A stretch of DNA of 11,645 nucleotides from Phycisphaerales bacterium (GCA_028288945.1 JAQGHH010000016.1:1-11645), one strand, 5' to 3'; positions 1 through 6,587 are shown, numbered from the stretch's first letter. Translations and numbers: made by a program. Notes: generated by a model from the letters alone, not told the origin.

Positions 1-376
1 TCCCGTGCACGTCCGCGGCGATCGCGCCGCCGACCGTGACATACTTCGTCCCCGGCGTAACGGGCGGGAAAAACCCGCGCGGGAGGAAAGCCTCAAGGAT
101 GTCTTCGAGCGACGCCCCCGCTTCGCATTCGAGCACGCCGGTTTCGGGATTGAAATCGAGAAATCGCGACAGCCGCGTGTCGAGCAGGACGCTGCCGCCT
201 TCGTTGAGCGAAGCGTCGCCATAGGAGCGGCCCAGGCCGCGGGCCAGCAGCGTGCCCGCCGGGGCATCGGCCACGGCCGCGCGGGCCTCGGAGATTTTCT
301 CCGGCCGGTAGACCTGCGCCGCCTGCCGGGGGAAGTTGCCCCAGCCGGAGATTTCCATCAAACGAGAACGCGCCAT
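1..376 (-). CDS. dprE1: DprE1-like FAD-dependent oxidase, 5' part only (truncated by window edge)
   Basis: The first 125 codons are visible; the gene continues beyond base 1. The protein begins MARSRLMEISGWG and has the N-terminal half of a vanillyl-alcohol-oxidase type FAD domain: ARGLGRSYGD (residues 45-54) and PGT..VTVGGAIAADVHG (about 108-125), both matching the order and wording of mycobacterial DprE1 (decaprenylphosphoryl-ribose 2'-oxidase). DprE1 oxidises the 2'-OH of lipid-linked ribose to a keto sugar, which DprE2 then reduces to the arabinose form. The start at ATG 376-374 is supported by AAGGA (complement of 386-390) nine bases upstream. The gene lies 125 bp downstream of the HAD-UbiA gene on the same strand, the expected pathway partner. 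The substrate-binding C-terminal half is not in view, so other sugar oxidases of this family are possible. Confidence 0.85.
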   Translation of the reverse strand, partial: MARSRLMEISGWGNFPRQAAQVYRPEKISEARAAVADAPAGTLLARGLGRSYGDASLNEGGSVLLDTRLSRFLDFNPETGVLECEAGASLEDILEAFLPRGFFPPVTPGTKYVTVGGAIAADVHG

Positions 377-385
377 CGAGTCACA

Positions 386-390
386 TCCTT
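386..390 (-). promoter_or_regulatory. Ribosome binding site of the DprE1-like gene
   Basis: Minus-strand AAGGA nine bases before ATG 376-374. It favours this start over the in-frame Met at codon 7. Confidence 0.6.
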
Positions 391-417
391 AATCTGCCTG
401 ACTATTTACAATCGATT

Positions 418-498
418 ATGTAGGGTGGGCGTACCCGCCCACCGTTTGCCCGGCCATGTCGTACGGCAAAACGGTGGGCGGGTACGCCCACCCTACAT
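418..498. repeat. REP-like double hairpin (inverted pair of palindromes)
   Basis: Bases 418-450 and the complement of 466-498 are the same sequence except for one T inserted in a T-run (TTT versus TTTT), giving a near-perfect long inverted repeat with a spacer of about 16 bp. Each arm is itself a hairpin: GGTGGGCG, loop TACC, CGCCCACC (424-443 on the left, mirrored on the right). The element starts 4 bp beyond the stop codon of the HAD-UbiA gene and ends about 42 bp before the DprE1-like start, filling most of their spacer. Architecture (two palindromes head to head) is that of a REP doublet or small MITE. It could stabilise or terminate the upstream mRNA; there is no long T-run typical of an intrinsic terminator. 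Confidence 0.9.
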
Positions 499-501
499 GG
501 A

Positions 502-2016
502 TTACGTCGGCCATTTCCAGTGCATCGACGCCACCAGCACGATCAGCCCGGCGATGATTCCGCACACGTGGCTTCGTGTGTCGCGGATCGCGAAGACGAT
601 CGGGTCGTCGTGGAGCTGGCGTCTTCGGGCGATGAACCAGACGCGCGTGATCCAGTACAGCAGGATCGGCGCTACCAGCCACAGCAGCATATGACGGCCG
701 CCGGGGTAAAGGTCGCGCACGACGGTGCTGTCGAGGTAATTGCAGAAGACCAGCACGGCCAGATACCCGCTGGTCGGGCCGACGCTTTCGATGACGCGCA
801 GGTCGCGAACTTCGTACCCGCGGCCTTTGATGTGCGCTTCGCCGGAGTCTTCCACCTGGATCAGCTCCGAATACCGCTTGGCGAACGCGAGGCTCAGGAA
901 GAAGAACATGGAGAACGCCAGCAGCCACATCGTCAGCGGCACATCGACGGCCGCCGCCCCGGAGATGATCCGGTGCGTGTACAGGACGGAAAGGAGAATC
1001 ACGTCGACGAGCAGCTTGCGCTTGAGCCAGAACGAGTAGGCGGTCGTCAGCACGAGATAAACGGCGAGCAGTCCGCGGAACTGCCAGGGAAGAAGCAGCG
1101 AGAGGCCGAACGCGCAGGCGAGCAGTCCGATGGACAAGGCCATCCCCGTCTGCACCGACAATTTCCCCGCCGCAAAGGGCCGGCGGCGCTTGGTGGGGTG
1201 TCGGCGGTCGGCTTCCAGGTCGAGTAGATCGTTAAGAATGTAGATCGCGGAAGCGCACAGACTGAACGCGAGGAACGCGTACGCCGCCGCGAAAACTTTT
1301 TGGCCCTGCCCGAGCCTGTGGGCCAAAATCAGCGGGACCAGCAGCAGCAGGTTCTTCACCCACTGGTGCGGGCGGATCGCCTTGAAAATCGCTTTCCCCA
1401 AATCGGGGCGCTGGAAGACGCGGTGGGGCGTGCAGACGGCCGTCGCCTTGCGGAGCACCTTGCGGCCGGGGGCGACGAGGTACGCCCGCCGGGCCGATTT
1501 CCAAAGGCACACGTCCGACGCCGAGTCCCCGACGTAATCAAACCGGCCGGCGCCGAAGCGTTTTTCCAGCTCGGCCAGCTTCGCCTCTCCCAGAAGGTTA
1601 TCTTCGTCGCTGGCGACGACTTCGTCGAAAATCCCCAAATGGTCGGCGACCGCGCGGGCGACGCTCCGGTGCGACGCGGTCGCCAGCACCAGCCGCCGGC
1701 CCGATTGCTTTTGTTCCCGAAGGAATTCCAGCACGTCCTGCCGGTAGGGGAGCAGCGCGACGTCCACCTTCACGCGTTCCGCGACCTGCTGCTTGAAATG
1801 CGCCTTGCCGCGCGACGCCCAAAACGGCGTCTGCGCGAGGTCCAGCGGGCGGGCCTTGGCCAGCAGCAGCAATGCCTCCCATAGCGAATCGGTGGCGATG
1901 AGCGTCCCGTCGAGGTCCACGCACAGGGGCACGTCCACGTCGGCGACGGCTGGTGCGCCCGGCGCGCCGCCCGTCGGGGGTTGGGCGTCGAGTTGAATGC
2001 TGGCTGCTTCTGTCAT
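502..2016 (-). CDS. HAD phosphatase-UbiA prenyltransferase fusion (decaprenyl-phosphate phosphoribosyltransferase type)
   Basis: A 504-residue two-domain protein. Residues about 30-200 form a HAD hydrolase: motif I DLDGT (D34, D36), motif II around LATAS (111-115), a lysine near 146 and GDSASD (163-168). Residues about 210-500 form a polytopic UbiA prenyltransferase: NDLLDLEAD (262-270, the NDxxDxxxD metal/diphosphate motif), HPTKRRRP (273-280), YSFWLKRKLLVDV (327-339) and AKRYSEL (379-385). These are the wording of decaprenyl-phosphate phosphoribosyltransferases (Rv3806c type), which join PRPP to a polyprenyl phosphate at the inner membrane. The fused HAD domain may remove the 5-phosphate afterwards (inference). 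The start is uncertain: no clear Shine-Dalgarno is seen; in-frame ATGs also exist at 2103 and 2082, but the segment before 2016 has no domain content. A DprE1-like gene follows on the same strand. Confidence 0.88.
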   Translation of the reverse strand: MTEAASIQLDAQPPTGGAPGAPAVADVDVPLCVDLDGTLIATDSLWEALLLLAKARPLDLAQTPFWASRGKAHFKQQVAERVKVDVALLPYRQDVLEFLREQKQSGRRLVLATASHRSVARAVADHLGIFDEVVASDEDNLLGEAKLAELEKRFGAGRFDYVGDSASDVCLWKSARRAYLVAPGRKVLRKATAVCTPHRVFQRPDLGKAIFKAIRPHQWVKNLLLLVPLILAHRLGQGQKVFAAAYAFLAFSLCASAIYILNDLLDLEADRRHPTKRRRPFAAGKLSVQTGMALSIGLLACAFGLSLLLPWQFRGLLAVYLVLTTAYSFWLKRKLLVDVILLSVLYTHRIISGAAAVDVPLTMWLLAFSMFFFLSLAFAKRYSELIQVEDSGEAHIKGRGYEVRDLRVIESVGPTSGYLAVLVFCNYLDSTVVRDLYPGGRHMLLWLVAPILLYWITRVWFIARRRQLHDDPIVFAIRDTRSHVCGIIAGLIVLVASMHWKWPT

Positions 2017-2438
2017 GTCCGGTTGCCGGTGCGCAGGGTGGCTGTGAACTGCGGTGCTAGGAATATCGGCCCATTTTCGCATAAACGCGAGTGCCTTGCA
2101 CATGCCGGGCCGATCGATCCCCGAACGGGCGCGCCGCCGATAATTCTTGGAATATCACGCCGATCCGCTAGCACGGGTTCGGGGCGGCGCCGGTCATGGC
2201 ATGGGAATGTCGCCCGTATGCAAAAACCGGTCGGCCCGGCTACACCGTTAAGTTTGATCCCGCTTCGCCCCCAACGGGCATTACCCGCGTAAGGCGCAGC
2301 GATTCGCCCCTGTCACAGACGCATTTGGCCGATGAAGTAACTTTCGCATCGGTCTGACTATGTAATACGCGCCATTCTCTGTCGCGGCAATGGGCAAGAC
2401 GTGCCCGAAGATATTGCCGCCAGCGGTTCAAAAGCCCC
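2017..2438. other. Divergent intergenic region between HAD-UbiA and membrane glycosyltransferase genes
   Basis: This spacer should hold promoters for both outward-facing genes. No convincing -35/-10 pair could be named; TATGTAAT at 2359-2366 is -10-like for the plus strand but lacks a good -35. It contains a perfect 10-bp inverted repeat, GCCGGGCCGA (2104-2113) with TCGGCCCGGC (2231-2240), and inside it an 8-bp one, CCCCGAAC (2119-2126) with GTTCGGGG (2177-2184). No gene was recognised here; open frames lack family motifs. The true left edge moves to 2104 if HAD-UbiA starts at 2103. Confidence 0.5.
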
Positions 2439-3911
2439 ATGGGACCTGTCACTCACATCACGCCCAGACGACCGAACCTCGCCTGGGCATTCTGCATTTT
2501 TGCCGCGGTCATCGCGGCGGTCGTGTCGGGCATCATTCTCCGCAACGGGATCAAGATCCCCTCCGACGGATGGGCCTATTGGGAAGGCTCCGTCAGCCTG
2601 TTGAACGGCAAGGGGTATCACCATTTCAACGGCCGAAGAATTTGGAGCTGGCCGCCGGGCTATTCGATCTACCTGGCGGGGATCCAACTCGTCGGCGGCG
2701 TTTCCGGCGCTACCCTCGCCGGCGCGAACACGCTGTTGGCCGCGGTGGCGGCTTTCGCGTGGTCCGCCGCCTTTCTATTTCCGCTTTGCCGCTCGCTCGA
2801 ATCCGCCCGCGCGCTGCGTCCCGCGTCGCTCGCGTTGCCGTTGCTCGCGGTGATCTTCATCGCCCTGACTGTCGCCACCGGATTCCGCACCGCCATGGCG
2901 CACAACCTCGTCTACACGATTTATCCCATGGTGCTGTACGTGACGTACCGCACGCTACGGCCCGAAGGCACCGACCGCTACGCGATTGGCCTCGCCTTGC
3001 TCAACGGCGCGCTGATGGCGATTTTGACGGTGACGCACAACAGCTTCATCTTCCTTCCGCCGCTGGTGGCCGTTTTGATTGTATTTCACAAGGGCCGGCG
3101 GCCCGCGGTCCGCTGGCTGGCGGCGTTTGTCGCCGGCGTCGCCCCCCTGGTCATTTGGGTCATTGTGTCCAAGTACCTGGGCCAATGGGCGAGCCACAAG
3201 CCCGGGACCAAGCCGCTGTTCACCTGGTCGCAATACGCCCATCAGGTCATCGCGGGGGTGGCGAATTTGCTGGGCCCCAGCCGCCATCACCTGGGCCAAC
3301 TGCTTTTGGCCGGCGCGTGCGGGGTCATCGTTTTGTGCCTCGCCCGCAGCCGGCATGAAGAAAACGCCGCCCGCGCCGTGGCCGGGCCGTACCTGCTATT
3401 GTCGGGAGGATTTCTCGGGTGCCTTTACGTCGTGTTTAACACGACGTGGATCACTGAGCCGCTCTATTCTGAGCGATTTATGCTATTCCTGCCGCTCACG
3501 ATTTTTCCCGCGGCGGCGATGCTCCTCTGGCAGGCGGGCCAGGATCACCCGTACGCAAAGCCAGTCGCCCAACGTCCCGCTGCCACCCGCCCATTCGCGT
3601 TCGGCTCGCTGGCGTCGGCGGTGATGCTCGTCGCGCTCGCGGCCGTGCCATTCGCCGCCGCCTTCCGCACGCTGCATTGGGCGCGTGAAGCCGCCATCAA
3701 CGGCGGCGCGGTCGACCTCGCCCGCGCGCAGCGCGACCAGGGATTCGGCTACAAGAATTTCACAATGCATTGCGATTACGCGGACGGGCCGCCTCGACGC
3801 ACGGGGAATCAAATCCTGGTTTCCCCCGCGAGAGAAGTGCCCATGGCTAAGGCCGCCCCGGCCATCGCCGGCAATCACCGGCGACAGCACGCTTCGATCG
3901 CCGAGCCTTGA
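2439..3911 (+). CDS. Polytopic membrane protein, probable GT-C type glycosyltransferase
   Basis: A 490-residue protein with many hydrophobic helices (first about residues 14-34, the last near 390-412). After helix 1 comes an outward loop, SDGWAYWEG (42-50), then GKGY and WSWPPGYSIY (69-78). An acidic residue in the first loop followed by a WPPGY segment before helix 2 is the layout of GT-C glycosyltransferases that use polyprenyl-phosphate sugars on the outer face of the membrane. Family and substrate cannot be told from sequence alone. It is divergent from the lipid-linked pentose genes, so it may use that donor (inference). The ATG at 2439 lacks a clear Shine-Dalgarno; no better in-frame start was seen. 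The last 45 or so residues are hydrophilic and look unlike a folded domain. It ends 52 bp from the convergent NrfD gene. Confidence 0.72.
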   Translation: MGPVTHITPRRPNLAWAFCIFAAVIAAVVSGIILRNGIKIPSDGWAYWEGSVSLLNGKGYHHFNGRRIWSWPPGYSIYLAGIQLVGGVSGATLAGANTLLAAVAAFAWSAAFLFPLCRSLESARALRPASLALPLLAVIFIALTVATGFRTAMAHNLVYTIYPMVLYVTYRTLRPEGTDRYAIGLALLNGALMAILTVTHNSFIFLPPLVAVLIVFHKGRRPAVRWLAAFVAGVAPLVIWVIVSKYLGQWASHKPGTKPLFTWSQYAHQVIAGVANLLGPSRHHLGQLLLAGACGVIVLCLARSRHEENAARAVAGPYLLLSGGFLGCLYVVFNTTWITEPLYSERFMLFLPLTIFPAAAMLLWQAGQDHPYAKPVAQRPAATRPFAFGSLASAVMLVALAAVPFAAAFRTLHWAREAAINGGAVDLARAQRDQGFGYKNFTMHCDYADGPPRRTGNQILVSPAREVPMAKAAPAIAGNHRRQHASIAEP

Positions 3912-3917
3912 TGGGGA

Positions 3918-3954
3918 TTCAAAGGTTCAAGGTTTAAGAGTTCAACGGGTTCAA
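3918..3954. repeat. TTCAA-box short-period repeat between convergent genes
   Basis: TTCAA boxes start at 3918, 3926, 3941 and 3950, with a variant TTTAA at 3933, giving steps of 8, 7, 8 and 9 bases. The block begins 6 bp after the stop of the membrane protein gene and fills most of the 52-bp gap to the convergent NrfD stop. It is AT-richer than its surroundings. No dyad strong enough for a terminator was seen. Confidence 0.75.
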
Positions 3955-3963
3955 AATCACTTC

Positions 3964-5067
3964 TCACCGGAAGGTGCCGCCCAACAGGTCGGTGCGCGTT
4001 GCTGATTGGGATATCGCCGGCCTGGCGTTTTCGGGAGCGAATTCCGGACGCTTCGGGCGGCTCGATCTCCGTGCCGTGGCCGGATCGTTGGCCGCGTCTT
4101 TCCCCGCGTGGACCAGCGCCCAGCGCAGGGAGAAACCGGCGGCCAGGCCGCTCAGGGCCGAGCCGATGTTCGCCCACCGCTTTGCCCTTCCACGGAGTGG
4201 CAGGTACTTCAGAATCTCCGACGCCGCCAGCCCCGCGACCCCGCCCCAAATGTGCGGCGACCATTTCCCGCGCGTCAGTGGATACGCGTTCTTCCCGAGT
4301 GACCGCAGATATGCCCCCAGGAATACCGCCTCGCCGAGATTGCTGACCGTGTCAATTGTGTCGAGCGCTTGGTGGTTTTCGTCGTCGGGAGAAGTTTCCC
4401 CCATGGCCGACAGCACCAAACTTGTCGCCATGGCGCCGGTGCCGATCGCGCTGGACATGAACAGCGGCCCGAGCCACGTGTTGCGGCACCAGATCGGATT
4501 GGCGGTGCAACTGAGCAGCACACCCGTGTATCCGCCCAACATGAGCGCCAGCGGCACGCCCGCTGCGTCGCTGATGAGCAGGAGGGTTCCGTCAACAATT
4601 TTAGAGGTGACGCTGCGCTCTTCGGGTGAAGCGGTCTTCAAGTATTCGCGTAACACGGCAGCTGAGGCCGCCGCGCCGAAGCCGGTCAGCACCCAGCTTC
4701 CCAGGTTCATGGGCGTCTGGGGCTTCCAGACGCGCAGCATGTGATGAAACCGGCGCGGGTCGCCCAGGTCATGAATGAGCAGCGGGGGGCTGGGAAGGAG
4801 CGCGGCAAAGGAGGTGTAAGTCGCCGCTTTCGTCAGCGCGCTGTACTTGCGTCCGCCGAAGCGCTCGGCGGTGCGCCCGATCACATACGCGCCCGCCGCC
4901 ACGCCCCCGAGGAAAAAGTACGCCGCGATCTCCCATTTCCACACCGGCGGCTGCAAGAACGAAACGTCGTAATAAGACGGCTCCCCCTTCGGCGAATTGT
5001 AATCGTGCACCGACGGCGCCTGCGGGCCCGCGGGCTGCCGATCAAGATGCGTGTCAACGCCGGGCAT
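3964..5067 (-). CDS. nrfD: NrfD/PsrC-family membrane subunit (quinone-side electron transfer)
   Basis: A 367-residue polytopic protein of the NrfD (polysulfide reductase membrane subunit) family, which exchanges electrons between quinones and an iron-sulfur partner. Family marks: PVWKWEIAAYFFLGGVAAGA (41-60), HDLGDPRRFHHMLRVWKP (99-116), MNLGSW (120-125), GGYTGVLLSCTANPIW (178-193) and LGPLFMSSAIGTGAMA (199-214). About eight hydrophobic segments lie between residues 44 and 320; the C-terminal 45 residues are polar and low in complexity. ATG 5067-5065 has AGGAG (complement of 5074-5078) six bases upstream. It follows the four-cluster ferredoxin gene on the same strand after 98 bp, so the two are probably one operon and one complex. 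Which enzyme the pair serves is not shown here. Confidence 0.9.
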   Translation of the reverse strand: MPGVDTHLDRQPAGPQAPSVHDYNSPKGEPSYYDVSFLQPPVWKWEIAAYFFLGGVAAGAYVIGRTAERFGGRKYSALTKAATYTSFAALLPSPPLLIHDLGDPRRFHHMLRVWKPQTPMNLGSWVLTGFGAAASAAVLREYLKTASPEERSVTSKIVDGTLLLISDAAGVPLALMLGGYTGVLLSCTANPIWCRNTWLGPLFMSSAIGTGAMATSLVLSAMGETSPDDENHQALDTIDTVSNLGEAVFLGAYLRSLGKNAYPLTRGKWSPHIWGGVAGLAASEILKYLPLRGRAKRWANIGSALSGLAAGFSLRWALVHAGKDAANDPATARRSSRPKRPEFAPENARPAISQSATRTDLLGGTFR

Positions 5068-5089
5068 CAGAGGCTCCTGTCTCGATGGC

Positions 5090-5163
5090 GAGTGGAACGT
5101 GGAGCATGGGGCGTGAAGAAAATGCGGCGCCGCCGGCTTCCTTCACGCGCGCACGCTCCACTC
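5090..5163. repeat. Hairpin with 7-nt-period arms between the ferredoxin and NrfD genes
   Basis: GAGTGGAACGTG (5090-5101) pairs with CACGCTCCACTC (5152-5163) with one mismatch, and GCGTGAAG (5111-5118) pairs perfectly with CTTCACGC (5141-5148). The left arm is also a 7-nt tandem: GTGGAAC, GTGGAGC, ATGGGGC, GTGAAGA at 5092-5119. It lies within the 98-bp spacer, ending 3 bp from the ferredoxin stop codon. Its RNA hairpin could protect or uncouple the two parts of the message. Confidence 0.75.
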
Positions 5164-5165
5164 CC

Positions 5166-6026
5166 TCAACTCCTTTTCCCAAACACCGCCGCGGCGAGCG
5201 CGGTCAGGGCTACGCCGGTCAGCAGGCTGGCGGCGTAGCGCTTTGCCTGCCCCTTGAACGGTTGGGGCGGATTTTCCGGGAGGTTGTATTCGTTCGGATG
5301 ATCTTCCAGCAGGAAGAACGCATTGAGCGGGCCGTAATCGCCCACGGAATCCGCACCGTACAGATACGCCCGCTGGTTCCCCCGATCCTGCAACTCTTTC
5401 ACGCGCCCGCGTGCGCGGTCGCGCAGTTCGTCGACGGGGCCGAACTGGATGGAAGCGGTGGGGCAGGCCTTGGCGCAGGCGGGGGTCATGTCATCGGACT
5501 GGCGGTCGAAGCAGAGGGTGCACTTGTGGGCGTGGCCGTCGTCCTGCTGGCCCTCGGCCCGGCCGAGCACGCCAAAGGGGCAGGCGCTGACGCAGTAGCC
5601 GCAGCCGTTGCAGATGTCGTTCTGGACGTAGACGTCGCCGAAGTCGTTGTAGATGATCGCGCCGGTGGGGCAGGAATGCTGGCACGGCGCGCTTTCGCAG
5701 TGCTTGCAAACGTCGCTCATCATGAGCCAGCGGCCGGCGTTTTCGCCGATCTGCTCCTTGAATTTCACGTGCCGCCAGGTCGTCGCGCCCAGGTGGCCGG
5801 TGTTGTCGTAGCTGTAGCCCGTGAAGTTGTATTGATCGGCGGGGAGCTGGTTCCACTGCTTGCACGCCACCTCGCACGCCTTGCAGCCGATGCAGAGGGT
5901 GGTGTCGGTAAAGAACCCCATGATCTGCCCCACATCCCCCGGCTGCGGCACGGGAGTCCGCCGGGGGGGGAAGGCATTGGTCAGCTCGTCGAGGGCTTCG
6001 CCGAGGATGGGGAGGGAGAGGGTCAT
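5166..6026 (-). CDS. Four-cluster ferredoxin subunit with membrane anchor (formate dehydrogenase beta-like)
   Basis: A 286-residue iron-sulfur subunit with 16 cluster cysteines in four groups: C45/C48/C51/C55, C107/C110/C115/C119, C139/C142/C145/C149 and C169/C172/C184/C188. This is the DMSO-reductase-family beta subunit pattern (FdnH/FdoH type) that carries electrons through four [4Fe-4S] clusters. A C-terminal hydrophobic stretch (265-283) resembles the single anchor helix of formate dehydrogenase beta chains, and YGADSVGDYGPL...HPNEYNLPENP (222-252) recalls their C-terminal region. The start at 6026 is chosen because TAGGAG (6035-6040) lies eight bases upstream; the same frame extends to 6116 without family similarity. 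It is followed by NrfD. No catalytic molybdopterin subunit is in the window: upstream, the next gene is on the other strand. Confidence 0.92.
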   Translation of the reverse strand: MTLSLPILGEALDELTNAFPPRRTPVPQPGDVGQIMGFFTDTTLCIGCKACEVACKQWNQLPADQYNFTGYSYDNTGHLGATTWRHVKFKEQIGENAGRWLMMSDVCKHCESAPCQHSCPTGAIIYNDFGDVYVQNDICNGCGYCVSACPFGVLGRAEGQQDDGHAHKCTLCFDRQSDDMTPACAKACPTASIQFGPVDELRDRARGRVKELQDRGNQRAYLYGADSVGDYGPLNAFFLLEDHPNEYNLPENPPQPFKGQAKRYAASLLTGVALTALAAAVFGKRS

Positions 6027-6034
6027 TGCCGAGG

Positions 6035-6040
6035 CTCCTA
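6035..6040 (-). promoter_or_regulatory. Ribosome binding site deciding the ferredoxin start
   Basis: Minus-strand TAGGAG eight bases before ATG 6026-6024. It argues against the longer reading from 6116. Confidence 0.6.
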
Positions 6041-6098
6041 GGTCATCGGTGCGCGGGCACGATAACATGGCGGCACAGGGCCGGGGAGGGGGATTCCG

Positions 6099-6141
6099 GG
6101 GCGAATGCGCGTCCACGGATGTATTCGCCCATGAAGGGCGA
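6099..6141 (+). promoter_or_regulatory. Two mutually exclusive hairpins upstream of the small gene
   Basis: GGGCGAAT (6099-6106) can pair with ATTCGCCC (6123-6130), or TCGCCC (6125-6130) can pair with GGGCGA (6136-6141) across the loop ATGAA. The middle segment is shared, so only one hairpin can form at a time. They lie 67-109 bp before the ATG of the small gene at 6208, in the divergent spacer. Whether the region is transcribed is not known; function is speculative. Confidence 0.4.
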
Positions 6142-6196
6142 GAAGGTTACAATTGCTTGAGAGCGATGCGCAACATGGTGCGTTGCGGCTGGCGTT

Positions 6197-6204
6197 GGAG
6201 GTGA
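6197..6204 (+). promoter_or_regulatory. Strong ribosome binding site of the small helical protein
   Basis: GGAGGTGA is nearly the full anti-Shine-Dalgarno match and stands three bases before ATG 6208. It is the main reason for calling the 65-codon frame a real gene. Confidence 0.7.
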
Positions 6205-6207
6205 TTT

Positions 6208-6405
6208 ATGAGCGAAGCTGCCGTTCAGGAAATTCTCGAGCGGATTGATAGTCTGCCTGAAGCCGACCGTCTGCTCCTTGAGCAGCGATTGGCCGAGCGT
6301 GGGGAAGCGGAATGGCAGCGCGAAGCCGAGGCCGCCCGGGCCGAGGCCGCGCGCCGGGGAATCGATCAGTCCGCCATTGACCGGGCTGTTGAGGAAGTAC
6401 GTTAG
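6208..6405 (+). CDS. Small helical protein, antitoxin-like, no toxin partner seen
   Basis: A 65-residue, charged, Ala/Glu/Arg-rich protein that should be almost entirely helical. It opens MSEAAVQEILERIDSLPEAD and ends RRGIDQSAIDRAVEEVR. The pattern, an N-terminal 'helix, LPEADR, helix' and a C-terminal 'GI.Q..IDRAVEEVR', resembles small antitoxin or addiction-module components that usually stand directly before a PIN-type toxin gene. Here only 2 bp separate the stop from a repeat element and the next gene is a tRNA hydroxylase, so any toxin is missing or elsewhere. A strong ribosome binding site supports expression. The family assignment is tentative. Confidence 0.65.
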   Translation: MSEAAVQEILERIDSLPEADRLLLEQRLAERGEAEWQREAEAARAEAARRGIDQSAIDRAVEEVR

Positions 6406-6407
6406 AG

Positions 6408-6544
6408 CGAACGCCAAGACGTCGAGTCGCAGAGAAAAATGCGAAGAGGATAGTTGGCTTGAATGCAGGGTTCTCCGAAATGCTGAGCGCGCACTAGTAT
6501 TTCTCCCACTTTCCTACCTCTGCGCCTCCGCGCCTCTGCGTTCG
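6408..6544. repeat. MITE-like inverted-repeat element, copy 1
   Basis: The ends, bases 6408-6434 and the complement of 6518-6544, match at about 21 of 27 positions and both begin CGAACGC. The right arm is an 8-nt tandem (GCAGAGGC, GCGGAGGC, GCAGAGGT on the minus strand). The middle holds GCTTGAATGCA (6457-6467). The whole element, read on the minus strand, aligns with the element at 10434-10584 read on the plus strand, so these are copies of one family. No open frame for a transposase is present. It starts 2 bp after the small gene's stop and ends 58 bp before the MiaE start. Confidence 0.85.
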
Positions 6545-6587
6545 ATTTCTTTCTAGAATGTGGAGGCGCGGGCTCAGCAAGAGTCAC

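Noticed and set aside
2390..3358. 322-codon plus-strand frame overlapping the membrane protein
   Set aside because: Arg/Pro/His-rich and without membrane segments, whereas the 2439 frame gives a coherent polytopic protein.
3760..3911. Frameshift near the end of the membrane protein
   Set aside because: The tail looks disordered, but no alternative frame gives a more plausible C-terminus, so there is no positive evidence for a shift.
5085..6041. 318-codon plus-strand frame opposite the ferredoxin gene
   Set aside because: The minus strand has sixteen cluster cysteines in canonical spacing; the plus reading is a mirror with low complexity.
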